This document shows positions 43,097 through 51,526 of a stretch of DNA of 64,000 bases, one piece after another (positions within the stretch are counted from its first letter, which is position 1; every line of letters begins with the position of its first letter). The position numbers and the translations under genes are program-made. The notes under the pieces were generated by a model. That model worked only from the letters and a program-made list of their open reading frames with translations, did not search any database and was not told where the DNA came from. Origin of the DNA: Ruegeria arenilitoris (GTDB taxonomy: Bacteria; Pseudomonadota; Alphaproteobacteria; Rhodobacterales; Rhodobacteraceae); NCBI RefSeq assembly GCF_013030985.1, contig NZ_WPYP01000011.1, forward strand, positions 100,404-164,403, read 5' to 3'.

Positions 43097-44674
43097 ATGG
43101 CAAAGATTGCCTATATTCTTTTGTGCCACAAAGACCCCAAAGCGATCATTGCCCAGGCCGAGCAACTGACCGCTGCAGGGGACTGCATGGCCATTCACTT
43201 TGATGCGCGGGCCAGCGCTGCGGCGTATGACAGTATCCGCACCGCCCTGAAGGACAATCCGAATGTCACCTTCGCGGCAAAACGCATCAAATGCGGCTGG
43301 GGCGAGTGGTCTTTGGTTCAGGCAACGCTGAATGCCTTGCAGGCCGCCGTGGATGCCTTTCCCCGCGCCACGCATTTCTACATGCTGTCCGGCGACTGCA
43401 TGGCGATCAAAACGGCGGAATACGCTCATTGGTTTCTCGGCGAAAACGACAAGGATTTTGTCGAAAGCCACGATTTCTTTGCAAGCAACTGGATCAAGAC
43501 CGGCATGAAGGACGACCGGTTGATCTATCGCCATTTCTTCAACGAACGCACCCAGAGCAAGCTGTTCTACACCTCATACGACCTGCAGAAACGCTTTGGC
43601 CTGACCCGCGACATCCCGGCGGACATACAGGTCATGATCGGCAGCCAATGGTGGTGCCTGCGCCGCCGCACGGTCGAGATGATCCTCGACTTTCTGCAAC
43701 AGCGCCCGGATGTGAAACGCTTTTTCTCGACCACCTGGATTCCGGATGAAACCTTCTTTCAGACCCTCGTCCGCCACCTGATCCCGAAGGAAGAGATTGA
43801 AAACCGCACCCCGACCTTTCTGATGTTCTCGGACTATGGGATGCCGGTGACCTTCTACAACGACCACTATGACATGCTTTTGGGGCAGGATTATCTGTTC
43901 GCCCGCAAGATCAGCCCCGAAGCACATGAGCTGAAAGAGCGGCTGGGCAAGCTGTACGCCAGCGAAGGGGTCGAGTTCCAAATCTCGGATGAGGGCCGCA
44001 ACCTCTATGGGTTTCTGACCGGGCGCGGGCGGGTTGGCCGTCGGTTCGGGCAACGCTTCTGGGAGGCTGGAAATACGCTGGGCCCCGAGCGCGAGATTTT
44101 CCTGATCGCCTGCAAGAAATGGCACGTGGCCAAACGGTTGGTCGATCAGATCACGTCCGAGACGGATATTCCCTGCGTCGAATACCTGTTCAACGAAGAA
44201 GGCGCCCCGCTGCCCGATCTGGGCGGGATCGAGACGACCCTGCTTAAACGTTCGCGGCATCGGCGGGCGGTGGTGCGGATGTTGTTTGACCATTTCGGCA
44301 CCGACAAGCTGGTGATCTGCGTGGACCCGGCCAATCTGGACATCATTCAGGATTTCTGTGCCGATCAGGCCAAGACCCATATTTTGGAAGTCGAGTGTGA
44401 GTATTCCGACGACTACCTGATTGGTCACGCCCGGAGGGTTGGCCTGGCCGGTGAAAACAGCCCCACCGATAGGGTTGCGCGACTTGTACCGGCGTTGCGC
44501 AACTCGATCAGCTACGAATCCGAACTGATCCGGGGGGCCGGGTTTGACGGCTATTTGCGTATCCGGGAAATCAGCCCGCGCGCCGAAAACGAGGCCGCCG
44601 TGGCCGAGTTTCTGGGTGTCTCACAAGACAAGGCACAAGCCGTGATGCGGCTGGATTACCTGTTTGCGGATTGA
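43097..44674 (+). CDS. GT14-type beta-1,6-N-acetylglucosaminyltransferase-like protein with C-terminal extension
   Basis: This 525-aa protein has as its N-terminal part (residues 1 to about 265) a core-2/I-branching (GT14) fold: IAYILLCHKDPKAIIAQAEQL, CMAIHFDARAS, KRIKCGWGEWSLVQATLNALQAA, FYMLSGDCMAIK, IGSQWWCLRRRTVEMIL and WIPDETFFQTLV with the catalytic Glu. The C-terminal 250 residues form a separate domain (REIFLIACKKWHVAKRLVDQI, LVICVDPANLDIIQDFC) that I associate with a Rhodobacterales extension of unknown function; it looks like a P-loop or sulfotransferase-like kinase fold without a clear P-loop. It partners the divergent sulfotransferase gene. Confidence 0.83.
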   Translation: MAKIAYILLCHKDPKAIIAQAEQLTAAGDCMAIHFDARASAAAYDSIRTALKDNPNVTFAAKRIKCGWGEWSLVQATLNALQAAVDAFPRATHFYMLSGDCMAIKTAEYAHWFLGENDKDFVESHDFFASNWIKTGMKDDRLIYRHFFNERTQSKLFYTSYDLQKRFGLTRDIPADIQVMIGSQWWCLRRRTVEMILDFLQQRPDVKRFFSTTWIPDETFFQTLVRHLIPKEEIENRTPTFLMFSDYGMPVTFYNDHYDMLLGQDYLFARKISPEAHELKERLGKLYASEGVEFQISDEGRNLYGFLTGRGRVGRRFGQRFWEAGNTLGPEREIFLIACKKWHVAKRLVDQITSETDIPCVEYLFNEEGAPLPDLGGIETTLLKRSRHRRAVVRMLFDHFGTDKLVICVDPANLDIIQDFCADQAKTHILEVECEYSDDYLIGHARRVGLAGENSPTDRVARLVPALRNSISYESELIRGAGFDGYLRIREISPRAENEAAVAEFLGVSQDKAQAVMRLDYLFAD

Positions 44675-44701
44675 CCCGGCGACGCTGCTACCGCCGCCGG
44701 G
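44675..44701. terminator. Hairpin between convergent genes
   Basis: CCCGGCG (44675-44681) and CGCCGGG (44695-44701) form a 7-bp stem directly after the GT14 stop and before the convergent dehydrogenase stop. There is no T-tract. Confidence 0.35.
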
Positions 44702-44709
44702 CCGAATGA

Positions 44710-46221
44710 TCAGATGTCGAACTTGACGCCTTGCGCCAACGGCAGCTCGGCCGAGTAGTTCACGGTGTTGGTCTGACGGCGCATATAGGCCTTCCACGCG
44801 TCCGAGCCGCTTTCGCGCCCGCCACCGGTTTCTTTTTCACCTCCGAAGGCACCGCCGATCTCGGCCCCCGAAGGGCCAATATTGACGTTGGCGATACCGC
44901 AATCGGACCCGGCTGCAGTCAGGAACTGTTCGGCCTCGCGCATGTTCAGGGTGAACACGCAGGAAGACAGGCCCTGCGGCACGTCGTTCTGGATCTCGAT
45001 GGCGTCGTCGAAATCATTGTATTCCATCACGTAGAGGATCGGCGCAAAGGTCTCGGTCTTCACCGTTGCGGTCTGGCCGGGCATCTCGACGATGGCAGGC
45101 TGCATGTAAATGCCCGCCGGAACACCTTCGGTCACCCGGTTACCGCCAAACACGGTACCGCCTTCGGCTTTGGCGGCCTCCAACGCGGCGGTCATGGCCG
45201 CGCCCGAGGCTTCGTCCACCAGCGGGCCGATCAACGTACCCTCGACCAGCGGGTTGCCGATGGGCAGACCGGCATAGGCCTTTTTCAGGCGGCTCACCAG
45301 TTCCACGCGGATCGATTTGTGCACGATCAGACGGCGCAGCGTGGTGCAGCGCTGACCGGCAGTGCCCACGGCCGAGAACACAATCGCCCGCACCGCCATT
45401 TCCAGATCGGCCGAAGGGCCAACGATCATCGCGTTGTTGCCGCCCAATTCCAGAGTGCACTTGCCGAACCGCTGCGCCACGACGGGCGCGACAGCACGGC
45501 CCATGCGGGTCGAGCCGGTGGCGGAAATCACCGGAACGTCCTCGCTGGCCACCAGCGCCTCGCCCAGCGCGGCACCGCCGATCAGGGTTTGCAGCAAATG
45601 GTCAGGCGCGTCGCCGAACCGGGCCAGTGCACGTTCGAAAATCTTCTGGCAGGCCATCGCGGTCAGCGGGGTTTTCTCGGACGGCTTCCAGATCACCGTA
45701 TCCCCACAGACCAGCGCAATCGCCGCATTCCACGACCAGACCGCAACCGGGAAGTTGAAGGCCGAGATCACACCAACCGGCCCCGCCGGATGCCATGTCT
45801 CCATCATCCGGTGACCGGGGCGTTCGGACGCAATCGTCAGGCCATATAGCTGCCGCGACAGGCCGACGGCAAAGTCGCAGATGTCGATCATCTCCTGCAC
45901 TTCACCCAGACCTTCCGAGGTGATCTTGCCCGCCTCCCAACTGACCAGAGCGCCCAGATCGTCCTTGGCGGCGCGCAGTTCCTCGCCAAGCAGGCGGATC
46001 AACTCGCCCCGGCGCGGGGCCGGGACAGTGCGCCATGCCTTGAACGCCGCCTTGGAACGGGCAAAGACGGCATCCATTTCGGCGACGGGCGTTTCGTGCA
46101 CCTCGGCCAGCAGGCTGCCGTCGATGGGGGACCGAACGGCCAGAGTTCCGCCGGTCAGCTCAGCCTCGGTCAGGTCCAGGTTTGCGAGGGTGGTTTGTGC
46201 AGTCATCACGATGTCTTTCAT
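44710..46221 (-). CDS. 2-aminoadipate-6-semialdehyde (piperideine-6-carboxylate) dehydrogenase, ALDH7 type
   Basis: This aldehyde dehydrogenase is about 500 aa: VISAFNFPVAVWSWNAAIALVCGDTVIWKPSEKTPLTAMAC, ISATGSTRMGRAVAP, the general-base ELGGNNAMIV and catalytic Cys in GTAGQRCTTLRRLIVH are visible. The sequence FNFPVAVWSWN and GQRCTTLRR are ALDH7/AmaB-like. The start may instead be the ATG 15 bases downstream (MTAQTT). It is 3 bp after a saccharopine dehydrogenase gene, which supports a role in lysine degradation through aminoadipate semialdehyde to 2-aminoadipate. Confidence 0.85.
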   Translation of the reverse strand: MKDIVMTAQTTLANLDLTEAELTGGTLAVRSPIDGSLLAEVHETPVAEMDAVFARSKAAFKAWRTVPAPRRGELIRLLGEELRAAKDDLGALVSWEAGKITSEGLGEVQEMIDICDFAVGLSRQLYGLTIASERPGHRMMETWHPAGPVGVISAFNFPVAVWSWNAAIALVCGDTVIWKPSEKTPLTAMACQKIFERALARFGDAPDHLLQTLIGGAALGEALVASEDVPVISATGSTRMGRAVAPVVAQRFGKCTLELGGNNAMIVGPSADLEMAVRAIVFSAVGTAGQRCTTLRRLIVHKSIRVELVSRLKKAYAGLPIGNPLVEGTLIGPLVDEASGAAMTAALEAAKAEGGTVFGGNRVTEGVPAGIYMQPAIVEMPGQTATVKTETFAPILYVMEYNDFDDAIEIQNDVPQGLSSCVFTLNMREAEQFLTAAGSDCGIANVNIGPSGAEIGGAFGGEKETGGGRESGSDAWKAYMRRQTNTVNYSAELPLAQGVKFDI

Positions 46222-46224
46222 ATC

Positions 46225-47331
46225 TCAGGCCGCCTTGTTCTGTTGGGTGACGTCACCGGCGCGATAGAGCCGGCCAAATTCGGTGTTGAGGAAATCGGAC
46301 AGGTTCACTTGCTCCTGCCGGACAAAGCCTTTGCTGGGCAAAGCGCCGGTGCGCATCAGATCGACCACACCCAGAACACCCGCGGCGGTGGTGACCTGAA
46401 TCGCGCTCCAGACCTGTCCGTTGATCTCACGGGCAAAGCTCTTGTTGATCAGGGATTTCTCGCGCAGCGCACCGTCGATCGTACCTTTGGCGGTGCAATA
46501 GACCAGCACCACATCCTGATCGGTGCGCGGCAGCGCGGTTTCAAAGATGTCCTTCAGCAGATCGCGGCGGCGTTCCAGCCCCAGATCCTTGAGCAGCAGC
46601 TTCAGGATATCGCAATGGCCGGGATAGCGGATCGAGCGATAGGACACCGCCCGCGCCTTGCCTTCCAGCGTTTCCGGCAAAGTGCCCAGCCCGCCCGAGG
46701 TGTTGAAGCACTCGTACTCCACCCCGTCATGGCCCAGCACCTCATAGTCTTCCAGCGGTGCGGTTTTCACGCGCTCGCCATTCACGATGGCATCGCAAGG
46801 GTTGCAGTATTCGTTGATCAGCCCGTCGGTGGACCATGTGAGATTGTATTTCAGCGCATTGGTCGGATAGAGCGGCAGAGCACCAACGCGCATGTGCAGG
46901 CTGTCGAGTTCGTCGAAATCCGACGCCAGCGCTGCCCCAGCGATGCCGACAAAGCCCGGCGCCAGACCGCATTGCGGCATGAATGCGGTGTCGCTGTCCT
47001 TGGCCAGGTCACGCACGGCGTTGGTGGCGGCGACGTCTTCGGTCAGATCAAAGTAATGCGCGCCTGCTGTCTTGGCGGCTTTGGCTATTTTGGGCGTCAG
47101 AAAGAACGGCGCCGCCGAGATGACGGCATCGAACCCGGCCAGCCCCTGCGCCAGTTGCGCTTCATCCCCCACATCGATCTGCCGGGTCGCAATGCCCTGC
47201 TTGTTGAGCACCGACAATGCGGCCAGATCGCGGTCCGCCACGGTGACCGAGTAATTGGGGGATGATTGCAGCAGGCTGGCAATCATTTGACCGATCTTGC
47301 CTGCCCCTATGACACAAATATTCCAGCTCAA
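46225..47331 (-). CDS. Saccharopine dehydrogenase family protein
   Basis: This 368-aa protein has an N-terminal NAD-binding fold ([18 protein letters not shown], residues 5-22), [50 protein letters not shown] and a C-terminal substrate domain with [21 protein letters not shown]. It is the glutamate-forming saccharopine dehydrogenase type, cleaving saccharopine to aminoadipate semialdehyde and glutamate. The following gene oxidises that product, so the two form a lysine-catabolic pair. The lysine-ketoglutarate reductase partner is not in this window. A long inverted repeat 68 bp upstream is a likely control site. Confidence 0.87.
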   Translation of the reverse strand: MSWNICVIGAGKIGQMIASLLQSSPNYSVTVADRDLAALSVLNKQGIATRQIDVGDEAQLAQGLAGFDAVISAAPFFLTPKIAKAAKTAGAHYFDLTEDVAATNAVRDLAKDSDTAFMPQCGLAPGFVGIAGAALASDFDELDSLHMRVGALPLYPTNALKYNLTWSTDGLINEYCNPCDAIVNGERVKTAPLEDYEVLGHDGVEYECFNTSGGLGTLPETLEGKARAVSYRSIRYPGHCDILKLLLKDLGLERRRDLLKDIFETALPRTDQDVVLVYCTAKGTIDGALREKSLINKSFAREINGQVWSAIQVTTAAGVLGVVDLMRTGALPSKGFVRQEQVNLSDFLNTEFGRLYRAGDVTQQNKAA

Positions 47332-47398
47332 AACGCGCCTCCTCTTTCGTTTATTGAAAGTATGGGGCGCGGGCTGTTCGATCCGCAGGGGGTATCTT

Positions 47399-47442
47399 GA
47401 CGAAAACGCCGAAACTTACGTCATATTGACGGCGCTTTCGTC
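47399..47442. promoter_or_regulatory. 13-bp inverted repeat upstream of the saccharopine dehydrogenase operon
   Basis: GACGAAAACGCCG (47399-47411) and CGGCGCTTTCGTC (47430-47442) are complementary at 12 of 13 positions around an 18-base AT-rich centre. The distance and symmetry suit a dimeric regulator that bends DNA, such as an Lrp-type protein sensing lysine. The regulator itself is not adjacent. Confidence 0.5.
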
Positions 47443-47466
47443 GTTATGTCTTTGACGATCTACACC

Positions 47467-47556
47467 ATGCGCGATGCGACCACCTCGGCCGGTGCCACGG
47501 CGCTGAAGTCAGCCGGTAAGGCTCTCCAAGTTCGGGGTGGGGAAAGGAGGACATGA
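47467..47556 (+). pseudogene. 29-codon open frame, possibly a regulator remnant
   Basis: The frame MRDATTSAGATALKSAGKAL continues to a stop at 47554-47556. ALKSAGKALQV resembles the first helix of IclR-family regulators, which usually read (V/L)KSAxRALxVL. No continuation of an IclR domain is visible in any frame downstream, so this would be a remnant, or chance. Confidence 0.25.
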
Positions 47557-47663
47557 TAAGCGTCCTTGTTCACGAAATTGGCGCGACCAACAGCTATGTG
47601 CATGACCCGGTTTTACCGGACTCTATAGCTATATCTATGAAGAGGGCATTGTCAGAAACCTGA
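47553..47663 (+). CDS. Possible 36-aa small protein
   Basis: An ATG preceded by an ideal AAGGAGG (47544-47550) starts a 36-codon frame ending in KRALSET. Its start overlaps the stop of the preceding 29-codon frame (ATGA). The peptide matches nothing I know. The ribosome binding site is better than that of most genes in the window, which is why I list it. Confidence 0.3.
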   Translation: MISVLVHEIGATNSYVHDPVLPDSIAISMKRALSET

Positions 47664-47935
47664 CATCAAAGCGCGGGCTGGCTTACGGCCGGGCCCTTGG
47701 AAACTCGCACAGTCAAATCAACAACATCCGTGATTTTTGTGTCCAAATAAGCTACGGTACAGCCAATTGGGCCCATTTGTTCGCACAATTTCTGCGGTCG
47801 CGCGGCCCGGCCAGCGCAGAACGCCCCGTCGGGCCGGTCATGAAATTCCGTGTGACTATTGCAGCCTGACACAGGCACAAGACACAGCGTTGGTTTTTTT
47901 ATGCGTTTCATGGCTAAGTTCAGGGGGGAACAGAC

Positions 47936-50900
47936 GTGCCTAAGGACCCGATTGAAAACACCATTTCCTTTACTCCAACCGAACCAGAATGGGCATTGAT
48001 ACAGGACATCCTGCCTGCGGATGATCCGTCGACCATCAGGCCACATTTCGAGTGTTTCGAAATGGCTGAGGAAACGGTTCTGCCCTCGCAGGGCATGTAT
48101 GTTGTGCTGGGCGGCGAGGTACAGTTGCGCCAGGACGGGGCGGTTCTGGCCACCGCCGACACGGGCGATTATTTCTACGAAGAACATCTTGAGATTTTTG
48201 ACATCCCCGTCAGCCTCGAGGCACTGGCCACACCCGGCACCAAGCTGGCTTACCTGTCCAGCAACCACTGGTTCGAAGTCCCGGCCAAGGTGCGTGAGGC
48301 CTGCTATGCCACCCTGTTCGGCGATCTGGTCAGCGTGCATCTGCAAAACTTCCAGCAGCCTATCAATTGCTGCAGCGTCACGGCGGCGGCACTAAGCATG
48401 TCGGCGCTGGGGTTCAGTTGCGAGGTGAACGACATCTTCCGCGAATGCGGCCTGCCGACCTCATTCGTGGTGAATGACGGTATCTCGCTGGGCGAACTTT
48501 ACGACGTTGCCTGCACCTTCATTCACTCGCAAGGACTGCGCGAAAAAGTGCAGGTTCAGGCCTATTTCATGGATGAGGCCACCACCTCGGTTGAGCTGCT
48601 GTTGGAGGCGATCGACGAATCCAACCGGCTGGGCGGCGACAACGACATCCTGGTGGCGAATTTCCAGGTTGGCGTTGCCCATGGCAAACCGAACATGCCG
48701 GGCGGGCATTTTGCCATCATTGCCAAATGCAACCCCAGCACCGGGCTGGTGCACATGATGGACGTTCACCCCGAAAAGTACGGCAAGCTGTGGGTCACCA
48801 CGGTGGACCGCATCTGGGCCGGGATGTCGGACCGCGACGGAACCTCGATGCGGTCGCGGGGCATCCTGCGGTTCTCGGCGCGTGAGGCGGTGAAGACCAA
48901 CCTGCAGACGTTGCAGCAGGACTGCAACTATGTCGACAGCACGCAATATCTGGCCAAGGACCCCAAGAAACGGCGCAACCTGTTCCGGCGGGCCAGCCCG
49001 AACATGAACTCGCTGGGCGTGCTGGCGGAAAGCCTTGCGATACTGGGGGATGCGCAGGTCGACGAGGACAAGCTGCTGATCGCAACGCAAACCAACTTCA
49101 CCGATGCGCTCAGCCGGGTTTCCACCGCAAAAGAGATGCACGCGCTGGCGCAGCGCTATCTCAGCCAGTCGCCGGACGTGCATTTGGGCAGCACCTTCCA
49201 TGGCTATTCCACCCGCAAGGGCGCCGAGGACAAAGCGCCCGAGGATTGGTTCCGCGACAAGCTGCGCAGCCTGAACGAAGACCAGGACCGGCACCTGATG
49301 ATCAATATCGATTTCAACCGCGTGCTGGGGTTCGAAGTCATCCGCCCACCCGAGAACGTGTATCGCGAGACCGCGCTGCTGGAGGAGTTCTGGTGCCTCT
49401 GCATCGCCTATGACGAGGACAGTGATCTGGTGACCGTGGTAGACATGAGCCCCGCCACCTCGCAGGTCTGGCAGGCCCCGCGCGGGCATATCTTCCGCGG
49501 CCTGCGTGACCTCAAGAACCCGGCGATGCTGGTGATCGAGGAACATGAGCCGCCCGAAGACCCGACCGACGTTGCCCGCATCGTGGCGCGCCATCCGATC
49601 GTCATGTTCTATGCTGACGAAGACCCCTGGTCCTACATGCTGCGCAGTATTCTGGCCAATATCGGCATCACCAGCGTCAAGCTGATCGACGTCGAAGGCC
49701 ACGGGGCCAATGTTATGAAGATGCGGCGGCAACTGAACGTGCTGACGGGCAAGGAAAAAGCGCCGTATCTGTTCTTTCAGGGCGAATGTCTGGGCCGACG
49801 CACCGATATTGTCGACATGATCCTGAAAGGGCACTTGCAGGAGCGGGTGCACGAGGCCGGGCTGCCGGTACTGCTGCGCCATGAATCCCCCAGCCTGGAC
49901 AAGAACATCTTTGGCTACCCCAAGGGCGGGCTGACCGATGCACCCACCGAAAAGCGCAACGTGCTGCTATGCGCCTGCGGATCATCGGCGGCGGACAAGG
50001 TGCCGGAACTGGTGGAACGGATCACCAAGGCCGGTCACAACGTGAAACTGATCCCCTCGATCTCGGCCGAGAAGTTCTTTCGCGACTTCGGCACCGAGCG
50101 GATCGAGAAATGCATCACCCACAATGACTATTACCGCGACGATGACGAATGGAACTTCCGCTATATCGAATTCGGAATGCCCCTGCGCGCCTCGCATCTG
50201 GCGCTGTGCGACTGGGCCGATTGCGTGATTGTCGCTCCGGTGACTTGCAACACGATGGGCAAAATCGCCAACGGGATTGCCGACAATCTGCTGTCCTCGG
50301 TCTTTGTAGCGTGGCAGTACCGGAACAAACCGGCGATCCTCTGCCCGGCTTGCAACACCAACATGTGGAACAACGTCACCACCCAGCGGAACGTGGAAAA
50401 GCTGCGCGATCTGGGCATTGATCTGGTCGGCCCACGCAAGGGGCGGTTGTCCAACGGCAGGATGGGGATCGGCATGATGGCCACCCCGGACCAGATCATG
50501 GAAGTGCTGGACGAAGCCTTCGAGGAACTGGCCGATCAGGAACACAACATCTGCAAATGGGCGCAGGAGGCCGCCGCCTCGGACGATTTCGCGCAATGGG
50601 GCCGGGTATTCCAGGCCATCGACACCGGAATGGCCGGGATCGACATCGTCGATGACAGCAATGGCGACACGTTGCTGCACTATGCAGCTGGCGGCCAAGG
50701 TGAGCTGAAGGACGACGGGGTGGATCTGGGCAAGCCCGATCTTGAGGCCGCGCAGGCGCTGATCGACCGGGGCATCAACGTCAACGCCAGCAATGATCAC
50801 GGCTTTACCAGCCTGCATGTGGCGGTGATGAACAACTCGGTCGAGATGGTGGAAATCCTGCTGGGGAACGACGGGATCGACGCCAGTGCCTGCATTCACT

Positions 50901-51526
50901 TCCTGCAAAACCCGAACAACACCAGGGGCCTCAAACTCTCGGAAGAGATCGTCGAGATGTTGGACGAATGGGCCAACACACACACCCTGACCGAGTTGGA
51001 GGAAGAGGACGAAAGCGATCTGATCGAGGATCGCGAAAAGACCTATCTCTACTTCACCTACGGCTCGCTCAAGAGAGGGTTTCCCAACCACGATGCCCAT
51101 ACCGAGGTGCTGGATGATTTCGTGGGCGAGGCCATAACCCGGCAACGGATGCCTCTGATCGTGCCGCACGAACCGCATTGCGACAATCCCAACTGCGGTT
51201 TCCTGCATCGCATGGCTACGCTGGTCGACCAGAAAGGCCGTGGCAAAGCGGTGAAAGGCGAGGTCTACCGCGTCTCGTCCAGCGGGATGAAAGAGCTGGA
51301 CAAGCTGGAAGGTTATCACGGTCCCAACGCGCCCGAGAATGTCTATGTGCGCAAGCGGATCAAGGTGCTGATCAACGGCGTGAAAAAACCCGCCTACACC
51401 TATGTGATTGCGCATCCCAACAAGTATCTGGATCAATGGGAGCAAGGCACAGCCGGCATCGTCGCCGAATACACGCTGGATATGGCCACGGGCACGCCCA
51501 AGCCGGGGTATCAGCCCCCGGCCTAG
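47936..51526 (+). CDS. Multidomain phytochelatin synthase / glutaredoxin-like / HFCD flavoprotein / ankyrin / gamma-glutamyl-cyclotransferase-like protein
   Basis: This 1196-aa protein starts at GTG behind AGGGGGG. Domains in order: cyclic-nucleotide-binding-like beta fold (about 25-118: MYVVLGGEVQL, ADTGDYF) lacking the phosphate-binding Arg; phytochelatin synthase (about 138-313) with Cys146 (or Cys145), His258 in GGHFAII and Asp276 in MMDVHPEKYG; a second distal-lobe-like copy (about 452-530) that keeps Asp503 but has Phe485 where His is expected; glutaredoxin-like (553-635) with DPWS in place of CxxC and cis-Pro610; HFCD/PPC-decarboxylase-like flavoprotein (673-862) with His754 and PACNTNMW Asn807 but Asn840 for the usual Cys; ankyrin repeats (904-985); gamma-glutamyl-cyclotransferase-like domain (1037-1185: YLYFTYGSLKRG, Glu1125). 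No signal peptide or membrane helix. I infer a cytoplasmic glutathione/gamma-Glu-Cys processing enzyme. Its stop overlaps that of the next gene. Confidence 0.82.
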   Translation: MPKDPIENTISFTPTEPEWALIQDILPADDPSTIRPHFECFEMAEETVLPSQGMYVVLGGEVQLRQDGAVLATADTGDYFYEEHLEIFDIPVSLEALATPGTKLAYLSSNHWFEVPAKVREACYATLFGDLVSVHLQNFQQPINCCSVTAAALSMSALGFSCEVNDIFRECGLPTSFVVNDGISLGELYDVACTFIHSQGLREKVQVQAYFMDEATTSVELLLEAIDESNRLGGDNDILVANFQVGVAHGKPNMPGGHFAIIAKCNPSTGLVHMMDVHPEKYGKLWVTTVDRIWAGMSDRDGTSMRSRGILRFSAREAVKTNLQTLQQDCNYVDSTQYLAKDPKKRRNLFRRASPNMNSLGVLAESLAILGDAQVDEDKLLIATQTNFTDALSRVSTAKEMHALAQRYLSQSPDVHLGSTFHGYSTRKGAEDKAPEDWFRDKLRSLNEDQDRHLMINIDFNRVLGFEVIRPPENVYRETALLEEFWCLCIAYDEDSDLVTVVDMSPATSQVWQAPRGHIFRGLRDLKNPAMLVIEEHEPPEDPTDVARIVARHPIVMFYADEDPWSYMLRSILANIGITSVKLIDVEGHGANVMKMRRQLNVLTGKEKAPYLFFQGECLGRRTDIVDMILKGHLQERVHEAGLPVLLRHESPSLDKNIFGYPKGGLTDAPTEKRNVLLCACGSSAADKVPELVERITKAGHNVKLIPSISAEKFFRDFGTERIEKCITHNDYYRDDDEWNFRYIEFGMPLRASHLALCDWADCVIVAPVTCNTMGKIANGIADNLLSSVFVAWQYRNKPAILCPACNTNMWNNVTTQRNVEKLRDLGIDLVGPRKGRLSNGRMGIGMMATPDQIMEVLDEAFEELADQEHNICKWAQEAAASDDFAQWGRVFQAIDTGMAGIDIVDDSNGDTLLHYAAGGQGELKDDGVDLGKPDLEAAQALIDRGINVNASNDHGFTSLHVAVMNNSVEMVEILLGNDGIDASACIHFLQNPNNTRGLKLSEEIVEMLDEWANTHTLTELEEEDESDLIEDREKTYLYFTYGSLKRGFPNHDAHTEVLDDFVGEAITRQRMPLIVPHEPHCDNPNCGFLHRMATLVDQKGRGKAVKGEVYRVSSSGMKELDKLEGYHGPNAPENVYVRKRIKVLINGVKKPAYTYVIAHPNKYLDQWEQGTAGIVAEYTLDMATGTPKPGYQPPA

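Larger units (their letters stand above)
47332..47935. other. 604-bp intergenic region
   Basis: It contains a 13-bp inverted repeat near the saccharopine dehydrogenase gene, two tiny overlapping open frames with a strong Shine-Dalgarno between them (47467-47663), and about 270 bp before the large gene at 47936 in which I see only a T-rich stretch (47892-47900) and no named site. Confidence 0.6.

Noticed and set aside
47840..47935. CRP/FNR-type site before the large gene
   Set aside because: TGTGA appears near 47850, but the second half-site is not at the required distance.
47666..48346. 226-codon minus-strand open frame at the start of the large multidomain gene
   Set aside because: It overlaps clear domain motifs on the plus strand and extends into a non-coding gap, with no ribosome site.
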